A program made the translations under genes and the position numbers. A stretch of DNA of 64,000 nucleotides, from NCBI RefSeq assembly GCF_014696355.1, contig NZ_JACJQA010000008.1, forward strand, positions 62,001-126,000, in the 5' to 3' direction. Every line of letters starts with the position of its first letter. Position 1 is the first letter of the stretch. The DNA comes from Pseudanabaena sp. FACHB-1998. GTDB lineage: Bacteria; Cyanobacteriota; Cyanobacteriia; Pseudanabaenales; Pseudanabaenaceae. Below the pieces are notes generated by a model, which had not been told where the DNA came from, searched no databases, and saw only the letters and a program-made list of their open reading frames with translations. This document shows, in pieces, positions 26,615 through 34,928 of the stretch.

Positions 26615-26666
26615 ATTTTTTTGAAGATTCTATTTTTCCTGTTATCTCCCTAATTTGTAGCAAAGC

Positions 26667-26721
26667 AAAACCCCAAAAGCGAGTTGCGGGGCGAAGCGCC
26701 GCAACTCGCTTTTGGGGTTTT
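26667..26721. repeat. 55-nt hairpin, GAA triloop, one mismatch
   Basis: Arms of 26 nt with a single mismatch near the loop (GGGGC against GGCGC). The right flank TTATGTCCTAAG is shared with the elements at 47101 and, in part, 54314. Confidence 0.92.
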
Positions 26722-26756
26722 ATGTCCTAAGTAACACTTACATTGCTATGCATTGA

Positions 26757-27251
26757 TTATGACGGTTTGGGAAAACGTCTTAATAGGATTACAGTCCACC
26801 AGATTGTGAATAGGACATAGGCTATTAACAAAGCCCAAGGAGCAGGAGCGCTGAGTTCTTTAATCGGACTTAGGTTAGCTAAAAATGTGAGATGAAATAT
26901 GATCACCATCAATAGCATAGTCGCTACACCAAACCAAGAGAAATGCCCATTGAGAAATTGCAAAGACTCTTCGCGGCGATCGCTTGACAGCCAATATTCA
27001 CGATGGGGTAAATTGATAATAGATGTTGGTACATACTTAAAAATTAAAGGCAGTATGACCGTAAAGGAACTAGTAACAGCAAGGGCTACAAAATAGGCTA
27101 TAAAGTAGCCCATCTTAGAAGAAGTTCCATTAACTTTCCCTGCAACATCAAAATGAGAGCCAACGACATCTGGTAGTAATGGATAGAAGTGGATACTTTG
27201 GGCGATCGCTAATCCAAATAAAAATAGAACGATATACAACGGTAATTTCAT
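26757..27251 (-). CDS. DUF1648 membrane protein
   Basis: A 164-residue protein with four membrane helices. The DUF1648 motif is HFYPLLPDVVGSHFDVAGKV (residues 22-41), followed by IAYFVALAVTSSFTVILPLIF and two further hydrophobic stretches near the C-terminus. The start is taken at MKLPLYIVLF (27251), preceded by GGAG; the longer frame to 27317 would read through the hairpin at 27281-27321 and adds 22 unlikely residues. Function unknown; related domains occur in SdpI-type immunity proteins. Confidence 0.85.
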   Translation of the reverse strand: MKLPLYIVLFLFGLAIAQSIHFYPLLPDVVGSHFDVAGKVNGTSSKMGYFIAYFVALAVTSSFTVILPLIFKYVPTSIINLPHREYWLSSDRREESLQFLNGHFSWFGVATMLLMVIIFHLTFLANLSPIKELSAPAPWALLIAYVLFTIWWTVILLRRFPKPS

Positions 27252-27280
27252 CGCTGTATGCTCCTTAAGTATATTTTTTA

Positions 27281-27321
27281 GTAATTGTGTTGTGGACGCG
27301 AAGCGTCCACAACACAATTAC
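27281..27321. repeat. Perfect 41-nt hairpin, GAA triloop
   Basis: Arms of 19 nt (GTAATTGTGTTGTGGACGC) around GAA, in the leader of the DUF1648 gene rather than downstream of a gene, so not an ordinary terminator. Confidence 0.92.
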
Positions 27322-27449
27322 GTTGCATGACTACCAAATTATCTAAGTAAACTAGAAACAAATATATTGTTTGCAGATTGTTGTAACAAAAATCCACCTG
27401 TGGGATACGTTAACCCCATCGGGAGGCTAAAGTATAAGTAGATATTTAT

Positions 27450-28583
27450 ATGGAGTTAAACGGCGTGTCCTCAAGTGAAATCGCAAATATTTCTGGTCAA
27501 GGCATATCAGTATTAGATCAAAATTTAGACCAAATTAAGACTAGCGACCTGCATGTGGTCGAAACCTGCCCATTGCTAGCCCCCGTAGAAGTCAAAACCG
27601 AGCTACCCATTACTACGGCGATCGCTAAGGTTGTTTCTGAATCTAGAGCTAGAATTCGCAATATTTTAAACGGTAGCGATCGTCGCTTGTTAGTGGTAGT
27701 TGGACCCTGCTCGATCCATGATGTCAAGGCAGCCCGTGAATATGCCGAAAAATTAGCCAAATTTCGCGATGAGGTCAGCGATGCTCTGGAAATCGTGATG
27801 CGAGTTTACTTCGAGAAACCGCGCACCACAATTGGCTGGAAAGGCTTAATCAATGACCCACACCTGAATGGGACATTTGATATTAATTACGGTATCCGCA
27901 TGGCGAGGGGGTTACTACTCGATGTCGCCAAATTAGGCTTGCCCAGTGCTACGGAACTGCTCGATCCCATCGTGCCGCAGTACCTTGCCGATCTGATCTC
28001 TTGGACAGCGATCGGCGCAAGAACCACCGAAAGCCAAACCCATCGCGAAATGTCTTCGGGACTATCGATGCCCGTTGGTTTCAAAAATGGCACGGACGGC
28101 GGCATTGATGTGGCGATTAACGCGATGCTATCGGCAAGGCAGCCCCACCGTTTTCTTGGGGTTAGCAATGATGGCTTAGCGAGTATTATCACTACTTCAG
28201 GCAATCCCGATGGGCATATTGTGTTGCGTGGCGGTAAGCAGGGTCCTAATTACGACAAGGCGCATGTCGAGGCGATCGCCCATCGACTAAGCGATCGCCA
28301 GTTACAGCCTTATATGATGGTGGATTGCAGTCACGACAACAGTGGACAAGATTATAAAAATCAGCCGATTGTGTTGCAGGATATTGCCGAGCAGGTGCGT
28401 AATGGTTCGGAATATATTGTGGGAGTCATGATCGAAAGCCATCTCAATCGGGGCAAGCAGCCTTTAAAAGATTTGGCAAAGCTGGAATACGGTAAGAGCA
28501 TTACCGATGGCTGTATTAATTTCGAGACTACGGTTGAGATTTTAAATGATCTCGTTAGCGCCGTTAGATCTGGTCGTTTCTAA
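27450..28583 (+). CDS. 3-deoxy-7-phosphoheptulonate (DAHP) synthase, class I AroFGH type
   Basis: First step of the shikimate pathway: condenses phosphoenolpyruvate and erythrose 4-phosphate. Motifs: VVGPCSIHDVKAAREYAEKL near residue 88, EKPRTTIGWKGL, GARTTESQTHRE, and MVDCSHDNSGQDY and IVGVMIESHL towards the end, containing the metal ligands Cys (GPCS), His, Glu and Asp. Length 377. The first 30 residues vary in the family; a GTG at 27465 could also start. It ends in a strong terminator. Which aromatic amino acid inhibits it cannot be read. Confidence 0.95.
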   Translation: MELNGVSSSEIANISGQGISVLDQNLDQIKTSDLHVVETCPLLAPVEVKTELPITTAIAKVVSESRARIRNILNGSDRRLLVVVGPCSIHDVKAAREYAEKLAKFRDEVSDALEIVMRVYFEKPRTTIGWKGLINDPHLNGTFDINYGIRMARGLLLDVAKLGLPSATELLDPIVPQYLADLISWTAIGARTTESQTHREMSSGLSMPVGFKNGTDGGIDVAINAMLSARQPHRFLGVSNDGLASIITTSGNPDGHIVLRGGKQGPNYDKAHVEAIAHRLSDRQLQPYMMVDCSHDNSGQDYKNQPIVLQDIAEQVRNGSEYIVGVMIESHLNRGKQPLKDLAKLEYGKSITDGCINFETTVEILNDLVSAVRSGRF

Positions 28584-28615
28584 ATAAAAAAGCACCCTTA
28601 GGGTGCTTTTTTATT
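28583..28615. terminator. Bidirectional intrinsic terminator
   Basis: Arms of 15 nt (AATAAAAAAGCACCC) around TTA; GC-rich stem with T-runs on both strands. It lies between two convergent genes, overlapping the DAHP synthase stop and the first bases of the other gene's stop. Confidence 0.93.
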
Positions 28616-29390
28616 AGCGCTGTCTAGTTAAACCAAGGGGACAGCGATCGGGCTTACGAAATTCCCATTTTATTGATCCATCCTCTTCTAGTTCTGGTGG
28701 TGATAAATCTTCAATAACAGGCGTAAGCCGAATTACAAAATCACTGTAATCAAGCGAATAAGCTTCTTCATAATATTTTTTACGACGCTCAGGATCTTCC
28801 TCTATTTCACAACCAATCCAAGCAGGAACAGGCGTATGAGGGCGGGTTCTCTCGAAATATGCCTTTAATGATTCTGGCTCAATTCCCTCACTGATGGGAA
28901 ATAGATCGGAGCCTATAATCTGATCCCAAGCCGTCGTAATATCGCTAGGCGGATAGGAATAGATTTCCACTTGATACTCATTAGGAGGAACTGTGATATA
29001 GCATTGTAAGCAATCGCTATCATTGCTAACTTCCTTCACATTGGGAATATCATCCAAATCATCTCCCAACACTCCTGAAACGATCATTTCTCCACAGGAC
29101 AAATCCAGTCGCCAACGCACTCGCGCCACCCATTCTTCCTGTTCCTGCTCATTCAAATCGCCCATAACGACGCGAACATTGTAGCCATCATCTTGATAGA
29201 GATTCATCGCTAGAAAAGCTTTCTGTTCAAAGATGGCTTTTCTTAATTCAGGTTGGTCATTATTCCAGATTAAATTACAAAATCCATCGTAATCTCGGCT
29301 CACAAAATCTTTTGCCCCAACCCAAATCATGCATCCAGCTTCCCAAAAGCCAAATTCAATGCGATCGCCTAAAGCCATAGGTTCAGTCAT
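28614..29390 (-). CDS. Unknown soluble acidic protein, 258 aa
   Basis: No family recognised. No signal or membrane segment. Rich in Glu, Asp and aromatic residues; two parts can be seen: an N-terminal half (EFGFWEAGCMIWVGAKDFV, then AFLAMNLYQDDGYNVRVVMGDL) and a C-terminal half with YQVEIYSYPPSDITTAWDQI and VPAWIGCEIEEDPERRKKY. It looks like a conserved cyanobacterial hypothetical. A decayed hairpin lies upstream near 29415-29456. Confidence 0.7.
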   Translation of the reverse strand: MTEPMALGDRIEFGFWEAGCMIWVGAKDFVSRDYDGFCNLIWNNDQPELRKAIFEQKAFLAMNLYQDDGYNVRVVMGDLNEQEQEEWVARVRWRLDLSCGEMIVSGVLGDDLDDIPNVKEVSNDSDCLQCYITVPPNEYQVEIYSYPPSDITTAWDQIIGSDLFPISEGIEPESLKAYFERTRPHTPVPAWIGCEIEEDPERRKKYYEEAYSLDYSDFVIRLTPVIEDLSPPELEEDGSIKWEFRKPDRCPLGLTRQR

Positions 29391-29414
29391 AAGTCACCTT
29401 AATTGTGGTAGCCC

Positions 29415-29456
29415 CATAGAAGAACGGTAGCGCTTCGTCCCACCCTTCTTCTAGGG
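29415..29456. repeat. Decayed hairpin between hisB and the 258-aa gene
   Basis: CCATAGAAGAA pairs with TTCTTCTAGGG imperfectly, around a core CGGTAGCGCTTCGTCCCACC that retains the AGCGCTTCG-like centre but has lost symmetry. Confidence 0.6.
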
Positions 29457-29466
29457 AAAGATGTAG

Positions 29467-30069
29467 TTATAAAACGCCTTTAGAGCTAGGGATTACGCTC
29501 GCTCGGCGGGGATCGACTTCGATCGCCACTTTCATGGCACGGGCAAAGGCTTTAAAAGCGGCTTCGATGATGTGGTGGGAGTTTCCGCTTTCTAAAAGAC
29601 GGATATGTAAGGTCATTTGAGCGTGATTGACTACGGCTTGAAAAAACTCTTTGACTAGCTCGGTGTCGTAAGTTCCCACACGCTGATTGGGAATCACTAA
29701 GCTATAGACGAGATAGGGACGACCCGAAAAATCGAGGGCAACCTGCACCAAAGACTCATCAAGGGGAGCCACAAAATGTCCAAAGCGATTAATGCCCTTG
29801 CGATCGCCTAGTGCTTGTCCGAGCGCTTGTCCTAATACAATTCCCACATCCTCATTGGTGTGATGGTCATCAATATGCAAGTCGCCTGTAGCTTGGACAT
29901 CGAGATCGATTAAGCCGTGAGAGCAAATTTGATGCAGCATATGATCGAGAAAGGGAATACCAGTATTGATATTGCCTTTACCTGTGCCATCAAGATTGAG
30001 TGCTACGGTGACATCGGTTTCACCAGTTTTGCGGTGGACTTTAGCAATGCGAGGAGTATCGTAGGACAT
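29467..30069 (-). CDS. hisB: Imidazoleglycerol-phosphate dehydratase
   Basis: Sixth step of histidine synthesis, dehydrating imidazole glycerol phosphate to imidazole acetol phosphate. The two manganese-binding His motifs are visible: [11 protein letters not shown] near residue 68 and [17 protein letters not shown] near residue 162; also [16 protein letters not shown] near residue 38. Length 200 is that of the monofunctional enzyme, without the phosphatase domain. Divergent from the LprI-like gene. Confidence 0.97.
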   Translation of the reverse strand: MSYDTPRIAKVHRKTGETDVTVALNLDGTGKGNINTGIPFLDHMLHQICSHGLIDLDVQATGDLHIDDHHTNEDVGIVLGQALGQALGDRKGINRFGHFVAPLDESLVQVALDFSGRPYLVYSLVIPNQRVGTYDTELVKEFFQAVVNHAQMTLHIRLLESGNSHHIIEAAFKAFARAMKVAIEVDPRRASVIPSSKGVL

Positions 30070-30182
30070 AGCAGAGCAGAAATTGATAAAAGTTGTAAAA
30101 TGTCAGGCTTACTACACTTTAACCTTAAATTGCGATCGCATTATTTTTTGACGTAGCATGAAGAATTGATTTCGAGGTAATC

Positions 30183-30809
30183 ATGCAAAAGATTTTCAAG
30201 TCTCTTCCACTCGCTTTGGGACTGTCTTGTATAGCGATCGCTCCTGCTGTATCTGAAACCATTGCTCAATCTCAAAACTTTGGAGTTGCACCACCCGCTT
30301 GCCAAGAGCAAAGCCAAATTGCGCTTAATTTCTGTGCCGTCCGCTGGGCAAAAACTGCTGATTTTTTGCGATCGCTAATTTACGAAGATATCAATGTACG
30401 GCTAACTTCGGCAGAGCAGATCCAACTTAAAGCGATCGAAGCAAATTGGAACTCCTATCGAGAGAAACACTGCCAAGATTTGAGCAAACCATTCCGTACT
30501 GGTTCCATTTATCCATTGCTTTACCACAGTTGTCGAGCTAGGGTAACAAATGATCGCATTGCCGATTTACTAGGAAAAAGTACTTCTCAACTTTCTCCCG
30601 ATGAAACATCTCAGCGTCTTGTCAAAGTTCTCAATCAAGATAATCTCAAAAATTCGGCTGGGCAGGTTCAATGGCTACGTTATCAAGCTCTGCAATGTCG
30701 ATTTGAGGCTTTACAGTTTACTGGGACACCTCAAAGGGCAAAGCAATGTCGCGATCGCTTAGCAGCAAATCGGCTAAGGGAACTAGAATCTCTGATGAAA
30801 AGCAGATAG
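30183..30809 (+). CDS. Exported LprI/DUF1311-like protein
   Basis: A 208-residue exported protein. Residues 1-28 form a signal peptide (PLALGLSCIAIAPAVSETIAQ). The mature part has the DUF1311 (LprI N-terminal) pattern: CQEQSQIALNFCAVRWAK, then LTSAEQIQLKAIEANW and a Cys pair (HCQDL, HSCRARV). A second Cys pair follows near the C-terminus (QCRFEALQ, AKQCRDRL). The mycobacterial LprI inhibits lysozyme, but most DUF1311 proteins have no known role, so none is assigned. It is divergent from hisB. Confidence 0.8.
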   Translation: MQKIFKSLPLALGLSCIAIAPAVSETIAQSQNFGVAPPACQEQSQIALNFCAVRWAKTADFLRSLIYEDINVRLTSAEQIQLKAIEANWNSYREKHCQDLSKPFRTGSIYPLLYHSCRARVTNDRIADLLGKSTSQLSPDETSQRLVKVLNQDNLKNSAGQVQWLRYQALQCRFEALQFTGTPQRAKQCRDRLAANRLRELESLMKSR

Positions 30810-30850
30810 TGAATCGAGTGCTGCCCATAGGGTAGGCGGCACTCGATTCA
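30810..30850. repeat. Imperfect hairpin after the LprI-like gene
   Basis: Arms of 12 nt (TGAATCGAGTGC) flank an interior (TGCCCATAGGGTAGGCG) that pairs partly. It lies between convergent genes and could end transcription on both strands. Confidence 0.65.
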
Positions 30851-30857
30851 ATTATAT

Positions 30858-31241
30858 TCAATTATGATTAAGTCTATTTTCCGTAATGAGAATGATCGCT
30901 GTACCCAGAGCATAGGCAATAATATCCGCCCAATCAAATGTAGAGCCTAAAACAATTACTAAAAGCTTGTACTGACGCAATCCTAGCTTGTCAATAAGAT
31001 TTAGAGACTGTAAGCCTTCGATCGCACAAGCAAAGATAAAAACTGATAGCGCCACTGCTTTTACGGGGGCTTTCCAAAAAGATCTAATAAAGCAATAGAT
31101 GAGAATGACAACTAGGACATCGCCAACAAAAGCACGAATCAAGCGATCGTCAAACCAAATTGCGATCCAGACTTCTATTAAAAAGAGAAGAATTGTTAAA
31201 AGGAAGTATTTTCGATTGAAGGTAAGTCTATTCGCTAACAT
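30858..31241 (-). CDS. DUF2809 membrane protein
   Basis: Small polytopic protein of 127 residues with about four helices: YFLLTILLFLIEVWIAIW, DVLVVILIYCFI, VALSVFIFACAIEGLQ and IAYALGTAIILI. The DUF2809 hallmark is RAFVGDVLVV and STFDWADIIAYALG. Function unknown. Divergent from the next membrane protein gene across 24 bp, so their promoters must overlap the neighbouring coding starts. Confidence 0.85.
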   Translation of the reverse strand: MLANRLTFNRKYFLLTILLFLIEVWIAIWFDDRLIRAFVGDVLVVILIYCFIRSFWKAPVKAVALSVFIFACAIEGLQSLNLIDKLGLRQYKLLVIVLGSTFDWADIIAYALGTAIILITENRLNHN

Positions 31242-31265
31242 CTTTAAAATAAAAGAATGTACTGA

Positions 31266-31883
31266 ATGAATAATAACGAAATAATGGCTAATCGCTTCTT
31301 ATTTATATTGTTATTGCTTTTGCAACTACTTTGTCTGGGCGTACTGTGGATTAGTTGCTTCCCGGGAGAGCTTGCCGATCTAGGCTTTTTTCTTCTGGTG
31401 ATTGTATATATTTATGGAATCCCACTTTTAATTGCATTTGTAGTGATAACTGTAGTGGGGATGCAAATCTTGAAGAAAATAAATTTTTTCCCTGCAACTC
31501 AAACCTTAATAATCGCCGCCGCCATAACTTTAGGGCTAACAGTAATTTTATTAAAAACCAATCTGCCCCAAACAATTGCCTTTTCGATATCACGTCCTGC
31601 ATTTGAGGCAGTTATAGCTGATGCGGATAAGCTCAATTCAATCTGTAATAGCAAACCAGTTAAACAACAGGTAGGTTTGTATCGCGTCATAGAATGCGAT
31701 CGCGATCGTCGTGGTGGTATCTATTTTAGTACTGGGAACCTTCGCTTTATTGATATCTCCGACTTTTATGGATTTGCCTATCAGCCCAACCCCTATGGGA
31801 ACTACCACTTTGGCTCTGATGTTTATACATATTATCCGATTGTAGGGGAATGGTATGGATTTACAGCAGGTAAGCGTTCTTGA
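31266..31883 (+). CDS. Unknown membrane protein, 205 aa
   Basis: No family recognised. Three hydrophobic segments in residues 8-100 (FLFILLLLLQLLCLGVLW, GFFLLVIVYIYGIPLLIAFV, TLIIAAAITLGLTVILL), then an extracytoplasmic domain of about 100 residues with two Cys (NSICNSKP and VIECDRD) and several aromatic residues (FYGFAYQPNPYGNYHFGSD). ATG at 31266 or 31284 may start. It pairs divergently with the DUF2809 gene. Confidence 0.7.
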   Translation: MNNNEIMANRFLFILLLLLQLLCLGVLWISCFPGELADLGFFLLVIVYIYGIPLLIAFVVITVVGMQILKKINFFPATQTLIIAAAITLGLTVILLKTNLPQTIAFSISRPAFEAVIADADKLNSICNSKPVKQQVGLYRVIECDRDRRGGIYFSTGNLRFIDISDFYGFAYQPNPYGNYHFGSDVYTYYPIVGEWYGFTAGKRS

Positions 31884-32020
31884 GATTCTGACAAAATCAA
31901 CTTAAGCCTATCCTGCATAGCGATCGCGCCCATCATTCGCAATACATCTTAGCTTAGAGATAGCATAGACTCTGATAGGCTTAAACAGAGACTTCAGAAC
32001 TAAGAGCGTTGACAACCCAA

Positions 32021-34924
32021 ATGGCAACAAATATACCAACCAACCAAGTTTGGCACGCCCTAACGGCTGAAGAAGCGATCGCCGCTTTGGATGCTAATCC
32101 AGAGTTAGGGCTAGAGTCATGGCAAATTAGCGATCGCCGTACCGCCTATGGACGCAATGAGCTAAGCAGTAAAGCGGGACGTACCAAGCTCAGTATTTTT
32201 GTCGATCAGTTTACAAATATCATGCTGCTGATGCTGATGGGCGTGGCAGTCGTGTCGGCGGTGTTGGATTTGCGGGTGGGTAATTTTCCGAAAGATGCGG
32301 TGGCGATCGCGGCGATCGTCATTCTCAACGGGATTCTGGGCTATGTGCAGGAGAGTCGGGCGGAAGACTCTCTTGCCGCCCTCAAATGCATGGCGGCTCC
32401 CAATGTGCGCGTATTGAGGGAAGGCAAGGTTGCGGAAATTCTGTCGGCGGAATTAGTCTTAGGGGATATTGTATTTGTCGATGCGGGGATGCAGATTGCG
32501 GCGGATGGGCGCTTGTTAGAAGCAGCGAATCTGAAGGTTAGGGAAGGAGCGCTCACTGGGGAATCACAGGGAGTTACGAAGATTGCGGATCAAGTATTTG
32601 GAGAAGATGAGTCCTTAGGCGATCGCCGCAATATGGTATTTCAGGGAACTGAGGTACTGCAGGGGCGTGGCATGATGGTGGTGACTGCTACGGGAATGCA
32701 GACGGAATTAGGAAAGATTGCCAATCTGCTGCAAGATGTGGAATTGGAAGAAACGCCATTACAGAAGCGGATGACGGAACTTTCTGAGGCTTTGGTGATT
32801 GCCTCTTTGTTGTTAGTGGCTCTAGTAATTGGGGTGGGATTATGGCGGCAGGGTGATTTTGTGAAGTTACTCAATACTTCCCTGAGTATGGCAGTAGCAG
32901 CAGTTCCTGAAGGCTTGCCTGCGGTAATTACGGTGACGCTTGCCCTAGGAACGCAAAGAATGGTCAAACGCAAGGTGCTTATTCGCAAATTACCTGCGGT
33001 AGAAACCCTCGGTTCGGTTACTACTATTTGCTCTGACAAAACGGGAACTCTGACCCAAAACAAAATGGTTGCCGAAAGTGTGTTTACAGCGAATTATGCG
33101 GCTCAAATTAGTGGGACGGGTTATGAACCGATTGGTGATTTTGCGATCGCCAGAGTAGCAGGAGACATGATTGCTAGTAATCTCAGTGTTTATCAATGTT
33201 CGGAACTGCAACTTCTGCTAGCAGCAAGTGCGATTTGTAATGATGCCTATTTACAAAAAAATGCTTCTAGCTATCAAGGAACAAGGGGCTTAAGCCCCTC
33301 GCCTGTTAACGTAGACAGTTCCCAATGGAAAATTATTGGTGATCCAACGGAAGGAGCTTTACTTACATTGGCGGGGAAGGCAAACCTTTGGCAATCGCAA
33401 TTCAATAAATATTTTACTAGGGTTGCCGAAATTCCTTTTACCTCTGAGCGTAAGTTGATGAGTGCGATCGCTGCCATTCAAAGTATGGATGCTGAAGATA
33501 CGCCCGAATCAGTGCGAATGATCGCCAGTTTATTACCCGATGCGCCCTATTTCTTGTTTTGCAAGGGTTCACCCGAATTAGTTCTTGAGCGATGCGATCG
33601 CGTGCAGATGGATAAGCAAATTAGCTCCATTACAATTTCCCAAAGATCCGCAATTAATCTCCAAAACACCCTGCTGGCGACTAAGGGAATGCGTGTATTA
33701 GGACTTGCCTATTTACCATTAAATAAAATCCCCACGGAAGCAGAACTTTTGAACATGGAAAACAAGCTGGTGTGGCTAGGTTTAGTGGGTATTCGTGATG
33801 CGCTGAGGTCAGAGGCGGCGGTTGCGGTACAGATTAGCCGCCATGCAGGGATTCACACGATCATGATTACAGGCGATCATCAACTGACGGCTCAGGCGAT
33901 CGCCCGTGATTTGAATATCTTCTCTCCTGAAAACGATAAAGTTCTCACAGGACAAGAAATTGAATTAATGGATGATGATGAGTTAACTGAAATTGCTCGC
34001 CAAACTGCGGTCTATGCCAGAGTTTCACCTGAGCATAAATTACGGATTGTCCAAGCCCTGCAAAGACGGGGTGAGGTGGTGGCGATGACAGGGGATGGCG
34101 TTAATGACGCTCCCGCCTTGAAACAGGCGAATATTGGCATCGCAATGGGGATTACAGGTACGGATGTTTCTAAAGAAGCTAGCGACATGATCTTGCTCGA
34201 TGATAACTATGCAACGATTGTGGCAGCAACGGAGGAGGGGCGCACAGTCTACGCGAATATCCGTCGCTTTATCAAATATATTCTCGGTAGTAATGTCGGT
34301 GAAGTTATTGCGATCGCTTCTACGCCATTTCTAGGATTTGGCGCAGTTCCTTTGACTCCATTGCAAATTTTATGGATGAATCTCGTCACCGATGGCGTGC
34401 CAGCCCTCGCCCTTGCCGTGGAGCCTGCCGAAGCCGATGTCATGGAGCGTCCTCCCTTTAATCCTCAAGAGAATATTTTTTCGCGGGGCTTAGGTTGGTA
34501 TATTCTGCGAATTGGTGTGGTTTTTGGATTGCAGACGATCGCCTTAATGCAGATCGCCTATAACTCTGGCAATCCCTCATGGCAGGAGCATTGGAAGACA
34601 ATCACCTTTACGACGCTCTGTATCGCGCAGATGGGTCATGCACTCTCCTGTCGTTCTGAATCTAAATTGCTAATTGAATTAAATCCTATTTCTAATCCCT
34701 ATTTATTAGTTTCCGTGATCTTCACCACGATTTTGCAACTCTCATTACTCTATGTACCATCGTTAAGGCAATTCTTTGGCACTGATGCTCTGACAGCCTC
34801 AGAATTAGGCTTATGCTTTGGATTTAGTATGCTCCTAGTCCTCTGGACAGAATCTGAGAAAATTTTCTCTAGACTGTGGGCGCAGCGTCGGGTGACAAAA
34901 TCTTCTATCAAGAGTCAGATCTAA
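32021..34924 (+). CDS. Cation-translocating P-type ATPase, Ca2+-ATPase (PacL/SERCA-like)
   Basis: Type II P-ATPase of about 967 residues. Order: N-terminal cation_ATPase_N (WHALTAEEAIAALDANPELGL), actuator with TGES (EGALTGESQGVTK), M4 motif AVPEGLPAVITVTLALG, phosphorylation site CSDKTGTLTQNKM (Asp near residue 340), nucleotide domain with KGSPE, hinge MTGDGVNDAPALKQA, and six C-terminal helices. PEGLPA fits Ca2+ pumps better than Na+/K+ or proton pumps; Ca2+ export is inferred. ATG at 32021 is preferred over TTG at 32009. A short palindrome, 33284-33299, lies in frame within the nucleotide domain. The next gene starts 4 bp after the stop. Confidence 0.9.
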   Translation: MATNIPTNQVWHALTAEEAIAALDANPELGLESWQISDRRTAYGRNELSSKAGRTKLSIFVDQFTNIMLLMLMGVAVVSAVLDLRVGNFPKDAVAIAAIVILNGILGYVQESRAEDSLAALKCMAAPNVRVLREGKVAEILSAELVLGDIVFVDAGMQIAADGRLLEAANLKVREGALTGESQGVTKIADQVFGEDESLGDRRNMVFQGTEVLQGRGMMVVTATGMQTELGKIANLLQDVELEETPLQKRMTELSEALVIASLLLVALVIGVGLWRQGDFVKLLNTSLSMAVAAVPEGLPAVITVTLALGTQRMVKRKVLIRKLPAVETLGSVTTICSDKTGTLTQNKMVAESVFTANYAAQISGTGYEPIGDFAIARVAGDMIASNLSVYQCSELQLLLAASAICNDAYLQKNASSYQGTRGLSPSPVNVDSSQWKIIGDPTEGALLTLAGKANLWQSQFNKYFTRVAEIPFTSERKLMSAIAAIQSMDAEDTPESVRMIASLLPDAPYFLFCKGSPELVLERCDRVQMDKQISSITISQRSAINLQNTLLATKGMRVLGLAYLPLNKIPTEAELLNMENKLVWLGLVGIRDALRSEAAVAVQISRHAGIHTIMITGDHQLTAQAIARDLNIFSPENDKVLTGQEIELMDDDELTEIARQTAVYARVSPEHKLRIVQALQRRGEVVAMTGDGVNDAPALKQANIGIAMGITGTDVSKEASDMILLDDNYATIVAATEEGRTVYANIRRFIKYILGSNVGEVIAIASTPFLGFGAVPLTPLQILWMNLVTDGVPALALAVEPAEADVMERPPFNPQENIFSRGLGWYILRIGVVFGLQTIALMQIAYNSGNPSWQEHWKTITFTTLCIAQMGHALSCRSESKLLIELNPISNPYLLVSVIFTTILQLSLLYVPSLRQFFGTDALTASELGLCFGFSMLLVLWTESEKIFSRLWAQRRVTKSSIKSQI
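33284..33299. repeat. In-frame palindrome inside the P-type ATPase gene
   Basis: A perfect 16-nt palindrome (AGGGGCTTAAGCCCCT) flanked by AACA and TGTT-type ends, coding RGLSPSP in a loop of the nucleotide-binding domain. Looks like a small inserted repeat tolerated in frame. Confidence 0.6.
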
Positions 34925-34928
34925 GCCG

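Noticed and set aside
27252-27317. N-terminal extension of the DUF1648 protein
   Set aside because: It would translate the hairpin at 27281; the internal ATG has a GGAG site and gives the usual hydrophobic start.
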